From: a virus
DNA length: 64,000 nt
Strand: one strand, 5' to 3'
IMG/VR virus record: IMGVR_UViG_3300032288_005197
Location: 21,561-85,560 of that record
Below the pieces are notes generated by a model. That model saw nothing but the letters and a program-made list of their open reading frames with translations. It had not been told where the DNA came from and ran no database searches. This document shows positions 1-8,471 of this stretch, in pieces; positions within the stretch are counted from its first letter, which is position 1; each line of letters begins with the position of its first letter. A program made the translations under genes and the position numbers.

Positions 1-469
1 GGTTTGAGAGAACATCTGTTGAATTTTTGCTAAAATTCCTAGCCGCTGCTGAGACTGCACCCTCGCTGTTCTGATAAAACTTGATTCTAGCTTCAATATC
101 TTTTACAAGAGCGTCCTTGCCTCTTCTAGCAGCGCTATTTTTTGCGTTTTGCAGAGCTGTTATTCTAAGTAAACTGTTTGCTTGAGACGCAGCTGTGTAT
201 TCTTGGTCAGATTTCAATTGACTTGAAAATCCAATAAAGTGCCCTTCTGCTCGATACGAGGCGCCTGCGTTTAGTGGAGCGTATTGAAACACCGTGAACT
301 TGTTCATTATTGAACTCACGTTGTGTTGTAAGAAACCTTGGTCGTTTGGAGCAAGTAAAGAGTCACTAGCTTCAAATGGAGTCTTTGCTTCCATTCCGGC
401 TAGCGCTTCCATGTAGTTGACTCCCGCGAACGCTTGTGTTATCAATAGAGAATTAATATCTGCTGCCAT
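1..469 (-). CDS. Unknown, probably virion-associated protein (3' end outside window)
   Basis: The frame runs from an ATG at 469 leftwards off the window edge, so only the first ~156 residues are visible. It starts MAADINSLLITQAFAG and is rich in Ala, Asn and Ser with no Cys, like a structural or secreted virion protein. A late-promoter-like box lies 20 nt upstream and a terminator separates it from the operon on the right, so it begins its own transcript. I do not recognise the family. Confidence 0.75.
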   Translation of the reverse strand, partial: MAADINSLLITQAFAGVNYMEALAGMEAKTPFEASDSLLAPNDQGFLQHNVSSIMNKFTVFQYAPLNAGASYRAEGHFIGFSSQLKSDQEYTAASQANSLLRITALQNAKNSAARRGKDALVKDIEARIKFYQNSEGAVSAAARNFSKNSTDVLSN

Positions 470-489
470 TAAATGCAAATCATTTTAGT

Positions 490-498
490 TTATTTATC
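490..498 (-). promoter_or_regulatory. T4-late-type promoter box
   Basis: Reads GATAAATAA on the minus strand, 20 nt before the ATG at 469. It matches the box repeated before many virion-type genes in this window. Confidence 0.5.
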
Positions 499-502
499 GC
501 AG

Positions 503-533
503 AAAATAAAAAAGGAAGACTTGAGGTCTTCCT
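503..533 (-). terminator. Rho-independent terminator
   Basis: An 8-bp stem (AGGAAGAC/GTCTTCCT, 513-520 with 526-533), with an A-rich run on the + strand (503-512) that becomes a U-tract on the minus transcript. It ends the minus-strand operon that includes the gene at 561-1112. Confidence 0.75.
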
Positions 534-560
534 ACTATCGGTATTATATGGTCAGGCGAA

Positions 561-1112
561 TTACCATCCTCCAATCGTGAACTCGTAACTAAATTGACTA
601 GCGTCAAATGACTTATTCATGTGAATTTCGACCGAAGTCGGCTCAATCGGAAAATGCTGTTTTGCATTGTCCCATTCAAATCTATCTCCGATGTTATCGT
701 CGATCATTTCAATGAAAGTGTTCACCGATTCGTCGTTAGCTTCATCCCAGGTCTCAATATCAATCACCAATTTCATTCGTTTAGGAATGAATAACATGGT
801 TTGAACACCAGAATCGTCCCACACTATTATTATATCGTATTCAAGTTCCAGTTTGTGAGCTGACACGTATTCAATCTCAGTTGCACTGGCAAATCCCATT
901 GCCCTAAGTTCAGCTTGCTCTTCCTTTGATATTCCCGGATCTTCGTTGTCTATTGTGTCAGGATTGTCATACAGGCTAACTTCACTACGCTCGAATGTCT
1001 TTTTAAAAATTTCAGGCTTTCGATATTGGTATTGCGACCACTTAAGTTGATCTGGCCCTTTATATGATTCAGTTATCAAGTAAGACCTAAATGATTCGGT
1101 TGCCTTTGACAT
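561..1112 (-). CDS. Tagged protein, MGF-motif paralogue family
   Basis: 183 aa, function unknown. Residues ~5-15 (ESFRSYLITES) match the aromatic-x-x-aromatic-hydrophobic-x-E tag seen in many proteins here, with I-T-E/S resembling a T4 gp21-type cleavage site. After an acidic stretch, residues ~67-76 (AELRAMGFAS) nearly repeat a motif in the protein at 42620-43402 (AELRSMGFSS), so the two are probably paralogues. The start ATG overlaps the upstream stop as TAATG, showing translational coupling. Likely an internal head protein by analogy with T4. Confidence 0.8.
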   Translation of the reverse strand: MSKATESFRSYLITESYKGPDQLKWSQYQYRKPEIFKKTFERSEVSLYDNPDTIDNEDPGISKEEQAELRAMGFASATEIEYVSAHKLELEYDIIIVWDDSGVQTMLFIPKRMKLVIDIETWDEANDESVNTFIEMIDDNIGDRFEWDNAKQHFPIEPTSVEIHMNKSFDASQFSYEFTIGGW

Positions 1113-1456
1113 TACTTTATTAGATTTTCTCTTTTCATCAGATCCGCAAATGACATTGCGTATCTTTCATTAATTCTCTTTTTGCTAGATCTGCTTGTTT
1201 TTTCAGCAGCCGCTTTTCTGCTTTTTATCAGTTCAATATTGTCAGAATACAGACCTGGAACAACATTGATTCGTTCCCCATTGTATTCAATAGGTTCATC
1301 CAGCTCAACTTCAAATCGATCGACGTCAGGCTCGTAGTTGTTTTGATAGATCTCTGAAATGGTACCCGTAGTACCATCGACCATTTCAATGACGCCATTT
1401 TGTAGCTCTTCAGCGTCCGCCTTAATCATAATTCTGTCTCCGATTGAGAATTTCAT
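1112..1456 (-). CDS. Small SH3/KOW-like protein with C-terminal tag
   Basis: 114 aa. The first ~75 residues (KFSIGDRIMIK..., GTTGTISEIY, FEVELDEPI) look like a small beta-barrel of the SH3/KOW kind. A Lys/Arg-rich linker then leads to a C-terminal SFADLMKRENLIK, which resembles the capsid-targeting tag carried by neighbouring proteins. Its ATG overlaps the upstream stop codon as ATGA. Function unknown; possibly a packaged head protein. Confidence 0.75.
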   Translation of the reverse strand: MKFSIGDRIMIKADAEELQNGVIEMVDGTTGTISEIYQNNYEPDVDRFEVELDEPIEYNGERINVVPGLYSDNIELIKSRKAAAEKTSRSSKKRINERYAMSFADLMKRENLIK

Positions 1457-1722
1457 GCTGGTTCCTTTTTAATTTTTAAAGTTAGTGTACCGGTTCCCTT
1501 AATTAGACGATGCCATTCATGTCTTGGAATCAGTATAGTATTATTTAACGAGGTCGGTAGTGCATTATCCAATTGGATCATCCAGTCCGTCTCATTTTCT
1601 GAAATTATTTCCCTAGCCTCATCATCACGGTGCCACTTTAACTCTATTGGATCAATCGTTTGAGAAAATTCTCTAATCAGAACCCCATTCTCTTCCTTGA
1701 GATTAGTGTATGGCTTTTCCAT
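1453..1722 (-). CDS. Conserved small phage protein, unknown function
   Basis: 89 aa with no signal peptide or membrane segment. It is rich in Trp, His and acidic residues (IELKWHRDDE, TDWMIQLDN, WHRLIKGTG), a pattern I associate with small proteins of marine T4-like phages, but I cannot name a function. It is one nucleotide from the upstream stop and overlaps the next gene by 4 nt, so it belongs to the 5.5-0.56 kb operon. Confidence 0.75.
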   Translation of the reverse strand: MEKPYTNLKEENGVLIREFSQTIDPIELKWHRDDEAREIISENETDWMIQLDNALPTSLNNTILIPRHEWHRLIKGTGTLTLKIKKEPA

Positions 1723-1723
1723 A

Positions 1724-2689
1724 TTACCAAAAGCCTGGGTAAGTTTTGCCTCCCCATAAATGAGCGTATCGGTTAATTCTGCATGCCCAATAGCCAGCTT
1801 TCATTCTGTCGTTTTTTAGGTGACATTGATGTCTTGCTGCAAAACTTTTACGTGCTTTAGGATTACTTACCTTGGCAGTTAATCCTCCATGTACATCACC
1901 GAACGCGATCTTTTTAACTCTTTTTGTTTTCGGATTCATGACATACACGTAGTACTTCTTTGTTCCGCCACGCATGGGTTTTCCGATCTCGACCTTCTTT
2001 CCATTGTATTCTGCTTCAAACAAAAAATCCAATGGAACAATTTCTCCTCGATACTCACCAAATCTTCCAAGGTCGGTCTCTTCGAATAGAATCTGGTCGA
2101 TCCCAGTAAGTTCAATTTCTCCTCGGTCGTATGCCGTTCTAGCTTCAGCCAGAAGTTCAAAATGAGCTTGACTTGCAGGTCGATACACTGACTCTGCTAT
2201 TGAGATACCTTCGTTGATGTGATAAAGTAGGCTTTCAGACATCGGGTCAAGATCCGGATTTGGAATTTTATTCCATGATCTTTCAGCATTAACTCCTCTT
2301 CCTCTAGCCAGTTTAATCTCATGGGCTACTTGTTTTAGATACACTAAGGCTTCTTCATAGTCCCCACTACTCATTAATTCATCGATCTCTTCAGCCTCTT
2401 CTTTATCTAGTTTTGCCATGTAAACGACTGCATGCCTTTGAGCATTGAATTGACATCTCATTGCCATCATGCCTACCGTATGATTAAATTCCTTTGTAAC
2501 AGAATCACTATCTTCCTTTGAAATGATTCCCATGTCAAGTAGTTCAGTAGCCGCTTCCATTTCAACATCGCTCGGAGCCTTCATGAATGACTCTAGACCT
2601 TTACAATCGGCAATACCATAGTACCATTCAGCTTGTGAATTTCTAAATGATTCATTGAATTGGCCAAATGATTTTACGAGTCCTTTCAT
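1724..2689 (-). CDS. Tagged protein with conserved phage C-terminal domain
   Basis: 321 aa. Starts MKGLVKSFGQFNESF, a variant of the internal-head-protein tag. The middle is helical. Residues ~225-321 form a distinct basic, aromatic domain (KKYYVYV, KKIAFGD, SFAARHQCH, AGYWACR) that I recall from other large T4-like phages, function unknown. The motif ELLDMGIIS at ~46 echoes the MGF motif of other tagged proteins. Probably a virion-internal protein. Confidence 0.75.
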   Translation of the reverse strand: MKGLVKSFGQFNESFRNSQAEWYYGIADCKGLESFMKAPSDVEMEAATELLDMGIISKEDSDSVTKEFNHTVGMMAMRCQFNAQRHAVVYMAKLDKEEAEEIDELMSSGDYEEALVYLKQVAHEIKLARGRGVNAERSWNKIPNPDLDPMSESLLYHINEGISIAESVYRPASQAHFELLAEARTAYDRGEIELTGIDQILFEETDLGRFGEYRGEIVPLDFLFEAEYNGKKVEIGKPMRGGTKKYYVYVMNPKTKRVKKIAFGDVHGGLTAKVSNPKARKSFAARHQCHLKNDRMKAGYWACRINRYAHLWGGKTYPGFW

Positions 2690-2694
2690 ATAGA

Positions 2695-3330
2695 TTATTC
2701 TCTAGTTAATGTACCTCCGCACTCACATAAATCGCCTTCGTTGATGACTGCTGCCTCATAAGAGATTCCACATTCATTACATTTGTAACTTCCATCGGCC
2801 ATGTATTCTGCATTACCTGGATTATCTGAGAATCTACCATTGTGCTCAGAACGCTCTTTCCCAGAAGAGTCTTTATCTTTAGGGCCAAAGTTCTTTAGTC
2901 TAGCTAAACTCTCGGCTCTTGCTTTAGGATCATAATCTCTCATAGTTCCTTTTACGTTTGTGTGAGGTGCTGATAAAATATCTCTATCATGAATACCTTC
3001 TTCAACTTCCTCAGTCATTTCACCGATTAAGAAGTTAGCAACCTCTTCCATATCGTCCTTTGAAGTAGCGATATGATCTACTGCCCAGCTGTGTCCATTC
3101 TTTAAAATTTGATCAACCTTTAACGGATCCATTTTTAACATGATCTCTGCTAATCTATGAACGGTTTCCAAGTTTCCAAAGAACATGTAGTTCTCAGTTT
3201 CATGATGATCATCATGGTCGATTTTAGCGGCTGGATGTTGCTGCATATCCGCGTTTGGTGCCTGGTGAGGCATCATGTCTTGGTCTTCATGACCATTAAA
3301 AAAACTTTCGAATGTTTTAACAATTCTCAT
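2695..3330 (-). CDS. Tagged protein with C-terminal zinc ribbon
   Basis: 211 aa. N-terminus MRIVKTFESFFNG is tag-like, followed by a His/Asp-rich low-complexity stretch (~17-45). The C-terminus holds CNEC and CECG pairs (~182-207) typical of a rubredoxin-like zinc ribbon. The middle is helical and acidic. The gene is six nt upstream of its neighbour, in the same operon. Function unknown. Confidence 0.75.
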   Translation of the reverse strand: MRIVKTFESFFNGHEDQDMMPHQAPNADMQQHPAAKIDHDDHHETENYMFFGNLETVHRLAEIMLKMDPLKVDQILKNGHSWAVDHIATSKDDMEEVANFLIGEMTEEVEEGIHDRDILSAPHTNVKGTMRDYDPKARAESLARLKNFGPKDKDSSGKERSEHNGRFSDNPGNAEYMADGSYKCNECGISYEAAVINEGDLCECGGTLTRE

Positions 3331-3334
3331 TTTA

Positions 3335-4900
3335 TTATCTGTTATTTTGTTCTTTTATAAAATCTGCGAAGCCCAATACTAATGAAGATTTCTTCTTTTT
3401 CCCTTTGGTATTTCCGCCAAGCGAAACGAATTTGTCTCCTGAGCCTATCGTATTTTGAGTCGGTGGAGTTATCGGGCCCATTGATCCGATTGAACCTGGA
3501 ACCTGTGGAGTTACTCCAGGAGCTTCGCCTTCCTCAGTGACCGCTTTCGGTTTAGGTTCGTCAACTACTGACGTGTCTAGAATAAAGAGTCTAGTGAAAG
3601 CATCAGCTTTCATTTCACCTTCTCTACCCTTGACTGCTTTACCAATAGTTTTACCGACCGTATTCAAAGTTTTAGCGTACAGATCATGAACGTGTTTGCC
3701 TGTTCTGGCAAAAGCCTGACCTGTTGCCGTGTTCCCGGTAGTATCTGCTCCAAATACAAGGCCCATTAAAGCCTGTGAAGCCTTTCTGAATTTCATTATC
3801 TTTGTATCGTCAGCTATCTGCTTTCCAGTTACTGGAAGAACCGTTCTTTCGTATAAAGGTAGTTTTTTATTGAAGTCGTAATGGATTCCTTTGTATTTCT
3901 TTGTCTCAAATTCTTTGCTCTTAGCTCTTTCAATAAGACTCTTTTGAATTCCTTCTACCATTCTAGCTAAGTACTCCTTGGCTTCATCAGACACGTCTGG
4001 AAATCCATTGATGCTTACCTTTAAGGCATTCGCTTCCCTAATGATGTCCGCCTCATTTGTCCAGTTTGTGTACTGGAACTGAAAGATTCTTCTAATTATT
4101 GATGCTGTGTTTTTATTAATGAACACTCCGCTCTTAAGTTCAGCTGAGGTGCCGGTTCCTAACTTTGCATCAATTTTTTTCTCGTATTCGGTATTTGCTG
4201 CTTGAATTCCATCGGTAAGTTCATCTGACATATCGTCAGTGATTACTTCGGCCGTGTGTATTGCATTAAATACTTCTCCGGCTGCTTCTCTTTGAGCATC
4301 TTCGGTATCAGCTTGTTCAAATTTAGAGTAGGCCTGTTTTGCCTTATCTGCTGGAATTTTAACCTTTAATGAGAAAGCTTCAGCCAAATCCTCTTGAACT
4401 TGTTTAATTTTTTCATAGATTTCTCCACTGAATTCGGTGTTTCCCTTAGTGTCTAGCTTAGCATACACCTTTTCCAGAACGTGAATCCTTGAAACGAACG
4501 TGAGAATTTTACGGCTAATCTCTTCGATTTCAACCTCATTGATCTCCTTCTTAGATAGAGCCTCTTCTAGATTCTTACGAAATTCTTTGACTCTTTCGGT
4601 TAAGTAATTAAAATAACTATCTAGAACAGCCTTCATTTTTGGATTACCGAAGTACTTTTCAAATGCCGGATCGTCTAATTTTGAGTTTAGATCATCTTCT
4701 CCCATTGCAAAAAGGGCATCCAATAATCTATTCAACATTTCATTAGTATCCTCTTTCTTCTTTCCATCCTCACTTCCGGATTTCTTGTCTTTGTCCACAA
4801 GATTGTCCATCTGACCTCCGATCTGGATGATGTCAGCTTCTAGGATCAGGCTCTGAATTGCCTGCAGTCTTTTTACTTTTAAAAACATATTAGGCCTCAA
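3335..4900 (-). CDS. Large helical protein with C-terminal capsid-type tag
   Basis: 521 aa, highly charged and predicted mostly alpha-helical (long Lys/Glu stretches from ~30 to 340). A Pro/Gly linker follows (~450-490), then a Lys cluster and the C-terminal GFADFIKEQNNR, which matches the F-x-x-F-[IV]-x-E tag with I-K-E. The start overlaps the preceding gene by 11 nt. A structural or packaged protein is likely. I recognise no enzymatic motif. Confidence 0.75.
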   Translation of the reverse strand: MRPNMFLKVKRLQAIQSLILEADIIQIGGQMDNLVDKDKKSGSEDGKKKEDTNEMLNRLLDALFAMGEDDLNSKLDDPAFEKYFGNPKMKAVLDSYFNYLTERVKEFRKNLEEALSKKEINEVEIEEISRKILTFVSRIHVLEKVYAKLDTKGNTEFSGEIYEKIKQVQEDLAEAFSLKVKIPADKAKQAYSKFEQADTEDAQREAAGEVFNAIHTAEVITDDMSDELTDGIQAANTEYEKKIDAKLGTGTSAELKSGVFINKNTASIIRRIFQFQYTNWTNEADIIREANALKVSINGFPDVSDEAKEYLARMVEGIQKSLIERAKSKEFETKKYKGIHYDFNKKLPLYERTVLPVTGKQIADDTKIMKFRKASQALMGLVFGADTTGNTATGQAFARTGKHVHDLYAKTLNTVGKTIGKAVKGREGEMKADAFTRLFILDTSVVDEPKPKAVTEEGEAPGVTPQVPGSIGSMGPITPPTQNTIGSGDKFVSLGGNTKGKKKKSSLVLGFADFIKEQNNR

Positions 4901-5312
4901 ATTGTAATAAGTATTTAGTCTTGTTGACCAAATCTAAAATTTCATCAGTCAAGTTGTATAGTTCTGAATCTTTATCCCTGTCGAATAGCTCGCAGAAAGT
5001 TCCTCTGAAGGTTACTTCAACCATGTCAAAAAATTCGCCGACTGCCATTTCGTAATCGCATATTTCAATGGCTGCTTCTCCGAACTTCAGCTGGTCCTTT
5101 CCGTATTTACCGGCGATCGCTTCAACAATTATGTCCATTTGATCAATGAATCCCTCGTAAAAAGCACCATAATGGCGATGTTCTCTGTCATAACGAGTCT
5201 GCCAGTGAATTATTTTAGCCTGGTCAGCTATTTGCATCAACGATAGCATGAAATATGCAATTGATACGTTTTGAGATTCTTCAGCTTCAGGTAGTTCTTC
5301 TAATCCAAACAT
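4890..5312 (-). CDS. Ferritin/Dps-like fold protein (DUF5856-like)
   Basis: 140 aa, all helical. The pattern Q-x-A-D-Q-A-K-x-I-H-W-Q-T, followed by HYGAFYEGF, D-x-x-V-E and GKYGKDQ, is that of small Dps/ferritin-like proteins of large T4-like phages. In Dps proteins the HWxT motif lies at the iron site, but whether iron is bound here cannot be read. It adjoins the upstream 60-aa gene and overlaps the downstream one. Confidence 0.55.
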   Translation of the reverse strand: MFGLEELPEAEESQNVSIAYFMLSLMQIADQAKIIHWQTRYDREHRHYGAFYEGFIDQMDIIVEAIAGKYGKDQLKFGEAAIEICDYEMAVGEFFDMVEVTFRGTFCELFDRDKDSELYNLTDEILDLVNKTKYLLQFEA

Positions 5313-5494
5313 TATTTGTTATGTGTTTTTTGTGACTTCTGCCATTTAGAAAATGGAGTTACCCAAAAATCACGATTCACGTTCTTTTTCAAGTAATCGT
5401 AAACGTCATTTCCGGTAGGGTGCTGTAGTACCGCATTACGTAGAGGTTCTTTGCCCTTGCGGTAATTGTCCAAATTTTTAAACGTGTTTTCCAT
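5312..5494 (-). CDS. Small unknown protein, first gene of operon
   Basis: 60 aa, basic, soluble. It is the first gene of the minus-strand operon reaching to 561. A late-promoter-like box ends only 5 nt before its ATG, so the predicted mRNA would start at or next to the start codon. No family recognised. Confidence 0.65.
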   Translation of the reverse strand: MENTFKNLDNYRKGKEPLRNAVLQHPTGNDVYDYLKKNVNRDFWVTPFSKWQKSQKTHNK

Positions 5495-5499
5495 CTAGG

Positions 5500-5508
5500 T
5501 TATTTATT
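5500..5508 (-). promoter_or_regulatory. T4-late-type promoter box abutting a start codon
   Basis: Minus-strand AATAAATAA followed by CCTAG and then ATG (5494). The spacing predicts transcription starting at the ATG, i.e. a leaderless mRNA. Confidence 0.5.
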
Positions 5509-5562
5509 AAACGTCACCATCATTCTTTCGAGAGAGCTGGTTAAAACTTTATCGCCCGGGTA

Positions 5563-5570
5563 GATATAAT
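5563..5570 (+). promoter_or_regulatory. Possible TATAAT-type promoter
   Basis: GATATAAT in the divergent gap upstream of the + gene at 5598. It resembles the -10-like boxes elsewhere in the window. No clear -35. Confidence 0.35.
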
Positions 5571-5597
5571 TAATAAACATAAAAACTGTAATTACTG

Positions 5598-7169
5598 ATG
5601 AAGTTTGAAGAATTAACAAAGGAACAGGTATTACTAATTTCTGAAATTTACTGGAACAAAGAGCTAAGCTGGGACGATCGAATGAAACAGCTTAGTGACT
5701 ATTTAGACAAATCGGAAAGAACTGTTCAAAAATGGTTAGCTAAGCTTGGAATAACCGAGAGCTCTGTTCAAGAGTCTCCGCAATTAATAAAGGCTAGGGA
5801 ACGAAAGTTCGATAAGAAAAAGAAAAAATTTCTAATCACTTGGGCACAAAACGACACACCAGTTCATGAAGCTTTCGTTTGTAACTTGGAGGCCTATGCT
5901 AAAGAGATCAATGCTGACATTCATGTGATCGCCGGTCGGTACAAAAATCCAACATCGGTTTTTACCGATAAGAACTATGAAACTTGGGCTGATCGCATTT
6001 TAGATTATCTAGATGCAAATCGTCATGAACTTCATAAGCACATGTGGATCATGTCGGACGTAAAGATTCAACCGACCGCCGTTGACCCAATGACCGGTTT
6101 ACAGGGAATGAGCGGAATCAATTCCTGCGTTTTTGGCTCTCCCAAAGTACATTTAGAAACAATTCCGGTACTTGAGGGTAATTTACCAAAAATGATGTTA
6201 ACGACTGGTGCTTGCACCGTCAAGAATTACACCGACTCGAAGTCCGGTAAAAAGGGAGAGTTCCATCACACTCTTGGATTTGCAATCGTTGAAATCAAAA
6301 ACTCAGAAGTGTTTTTTGTTCGTCAAGTAACAGCAACTGAGGACGGAAATTTCTATGATCTTAACTATAGAGTTGAGTACGACACGGACTCTTTTGAGAG
6401 TGCTGTTTCTAAAAATTCAGAAGTGTCAGCTGCCATTCTTGGAGATCTCCATTACGGCCAGCACGATCAAAGAGTGATTGATAAAACTCTAAATCTTTTC
6501 AAGGTTCTAAAACCTGATCACGTAGTCCTACATGACGTGTTTGATGGGTTATCAATAAATCATCACGAAAGCAAAGATCCATTCATCCAATATCAGAGAG
6601 AAATTGACGGATCCAACCGACTGCGTTGGGAGATCGATTCAATGCTTTCCGGGCTGGAAGATTTTAAAGAGTACGACGTGACCATCGTTAGAAGTAATCA
6701 CGATGACTTTTTGGACAGATGGCTAAAGAGCACAGATTGGCGAAAAGCTACCACTCTTAAAAATTCGCTAGAGTACATGGAGTTTAGTACCCTTCTCTTA
6801 AAGGGCGAAGCTCCAAATGGAATCATACCTTACTTAATCAAGCAAAAATTTCCAAAGTTTAGGACCTTAGGCCGAAGCGATAGCTTTGTTGTTAACGGCT
6901 GGGAGCTCGGTCAACATGGAGATATTGGATCAAACGGTTCACGCGGGTCTCTGTTACAATTTAGGAAGTTAAATACTAAAGTAGTAGTTGGCCATTACCA
7001 TTCACCAGGCAGAAAGGACGGAGCATTAGCTGTCGGAACTTCAACTCTGCTGAGAGTCAATTATAACGTAGGCCCTAGCGGTTGGTTACAATCTCATGTG
7101 ATCATCCATAAGGACGGAAAAGCACAACACATAAATTTCATTAAGGGCGAATTTACGACCTTATTTTAA
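5598..7169 (+). CDS. T5 A1-like metallophosphoesterase, possible nuclease
   Basis: 523 aa. An N-terminal helix-turn-helix-like segment (~1-55, with SERTVQKWLAKLG) precedes a long alpha/beta region. The C-terminal ~250 residues carry calcineurin-type metal motifs: GDLHYGQHD (~292), HDVFDG (~319), NHDDFLDRWL (~367) and GHYHSP (~467). The order and wording resemble the phage T5 A1 protein, which is required for host DNA degradation; that link is from memory and not checked. The gene is monocistronic or leads the + strand sugar genes, has no Shine-Dalgarno, and could act early against host DNA. Confidence 0.6.
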   Translation: MKFEELTKEQVLLISEIYWNKELSWDDRMKQLSDYLDKSERTVQKWLAKLGITESSVQESPQLIKARERKFDKKKKKFLITWAQNDTPVHEAFVCNLEAYAKEINADIHVIAGRYKNPTSVFTDKNYETWADRILDYLDANRHELHKHMWIMSDVKIQPTAVDPMTGLQGMSGINSCVFGSPKVHLETIPVLEGNLPKMMLTTGACTVKNYTDSKSGKKGEFHHTLGFAIVEIKNSEVFFVRQVTATEDGNFYDLNYRVEYDTDSFESAVSKNSEVSAAILGDLHYGQHDQRVIDKTLNLFKVLKPDHVVLHDVFDGLSINHHESKDPFIQYQREIDGSNRLRWEIDSMLSGLEDFKEYDVTIVRSNHDDFLDRWLKSTDWRKATTLKNSLEYMEFSTLLLKGEAPNGIIPYLIKQKFPKFRTLGRSDSFVVNGWELGQHGDIGSNGSRGSLLQFRKLNTKVVVGHYHSPGRKDGALAVGTSTLLRVNYNVGPSGWLQSHVIIHKDGKAQHINFIKGEFTTLF

Positions 7170-7184
7170 ATAACCCAGCACTAA

Positions 7185-8471
7185 ATGATAGATTCATCAA
7201 ACATTCAAACTCTTGTAGGAAACCATGTAGCTCCTTACATTTACAACTCAAAAGAGTTTATTCCAGGAAAAACTCCAATTTATTACTCAGGGCCTTATTG
7301 GGACAATCGCGAAATCGAAGCTGCGATAAATGCTTTCGTAAACGGAAAATGGATAACTACTGGAGAGAATGTTTTCAAGTTCGAAAGAGCTTTTTCTCGT
7401 AGATTCAATGTGAAACATTCGCTAATGGTGAACTCAGGTTCTTCCGCTAATCTTGTGTTAATCACCGCTCTAAAAACTAGATTCGGTTGGCAAGATGAGG
7501 ATGAGGTAATCGTTTCACCAGTTGGATTTCCAACTACAATCTCTGTGCTTTACCAGAATCGACTTACCCCAGTGTTCGTTGATATTGAATGGGATACTCT
7601 TAACTTTGATGTTGATAAAATCGAAGAGAAGATCACTCCAAGAACAAAGGCAATTTTTGTTTCCCCAGTATTAGGTAATCCTCCTAACTTCGATAAACTA
7701 ATTGAACTTTGCGAAAAACACAATCTGCAACTAGTTGGAGATAATTGTGATAGCTTAGGTTCAAAATGGAAAGGTAAATATCTCAATGAGTATTATGTTG
7801 CATTTTCAAATTCATTTTATCCAGCTCACCACATTTCGACGGGTGAGGGCGGAATGGTTTGTACAAACGACGATGAACTTAAAAAGATAATGACTAGCGT
7901 TGCTTGGTGGGGTAGAGACTGCTATTGCGTAGGTTCTGCCAATCTTTTAGCGTGTGGAACTTGTGGAAAAAGATTCGATAAATGGTTGGACTCCTATGAC
8001 GGAATAATTGATCACAAGTACGTGTTCTCAAATATGGGATATAACTTAAAGCCACTAGACCTTCAAGGCGCAATCGGAACTGAGCAGTTGCTTAAGATCG
8101 ATGAGATTGAAACTAATCGTAAGGCATCAAAATCTAGACTTGAAAAAATATTTTTGGAAAATATCCCTGGGATCAAAGCAGTTGCTAGTCTAGACGACTC
8201 TGATGCTTGCTGGTTCGGAACACCTTTCATTTGTGAAGAGCCTGGACTAAAGCATCGTTTGGTTCAGTATCTAGAAGATAATAAGATCCAAACTAGAAAC
8301 TATTTTGCAGGTAATATCTTATTACACCCTGGGTACTCTCACTTGGGAGATTCCAATGATTTCCCTGAATCAAATAAAGTGCTAGACAAAGTATTCTTCA
8401 TTGGAGCAGCACCTCACTACACAGAACCGGTATTTGAATACGTTGAACAAGTCATAAAGAATTTTAAATGA
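7185..8471 (+). CDS. RfbH/DdhC-type PLP [Fe-S] dehydratase (3,6-dideoxyhexose pathway)
   Basis: 428 aa, DegT/DnrJ/EryC1 fold. PLP features include NSGSSANL (~85) and GDNCDSLGS (~185). In place of the aminotransferase active-site Lys, the motif reads FYPAHHISTGEGG (~210-222), the Lys-to-His change that marks CDP-4-keto-6-deoxyglucose-3-dehydratases. A Cys cluster (RDCYC then CGTCGKRF, ~242-262) matches the [2Fe-2S] site of that family. Such enzymes remove the C3 hydroxyl on the way to 3,6-dideoxy sugars of O-antigens. Its stop overlaps the start of the next gene (ATGA). No reductase partner is seen nearby. Confidence 0.85.
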   Translation: MIDSSNIQTLVGNHVAPYIYNSKEFIPGKTPIYYSGPYWDNREIEAAINAFVNGKWITTGENVFKFERAFSRRFNVKHSLMVNSGSSANLVLITALKTRFGWQDEDEVIVSPVGFPTTISVLYQNRLTPVFVDIEWDTLNFDVDKIEEKITPRTKAIFVSPVLGNPPNFDKLIELCEKHNLQLVGDNCDSLGSKWKGKYLNEYYVAFSNSFYPAHHISTGEGGMVCTNDDELKKIMTSVAWWGRDCYCVGSANLLACGTCGKRFDKWLDSYDGIIDHKYVFSNMGYNLKPLDLQGAIGTEQLLKIDEIETNRKASKSRLEKIFLENIPGIKAVASLDDSDACWFGTPFICEEPGLKHRLVQYLEDNKIQTRNYFAGNILLHPGYSHLGDSNDFPESNKVLDKVFFIGAAPHYTEPVFEYVEQVIKNFK

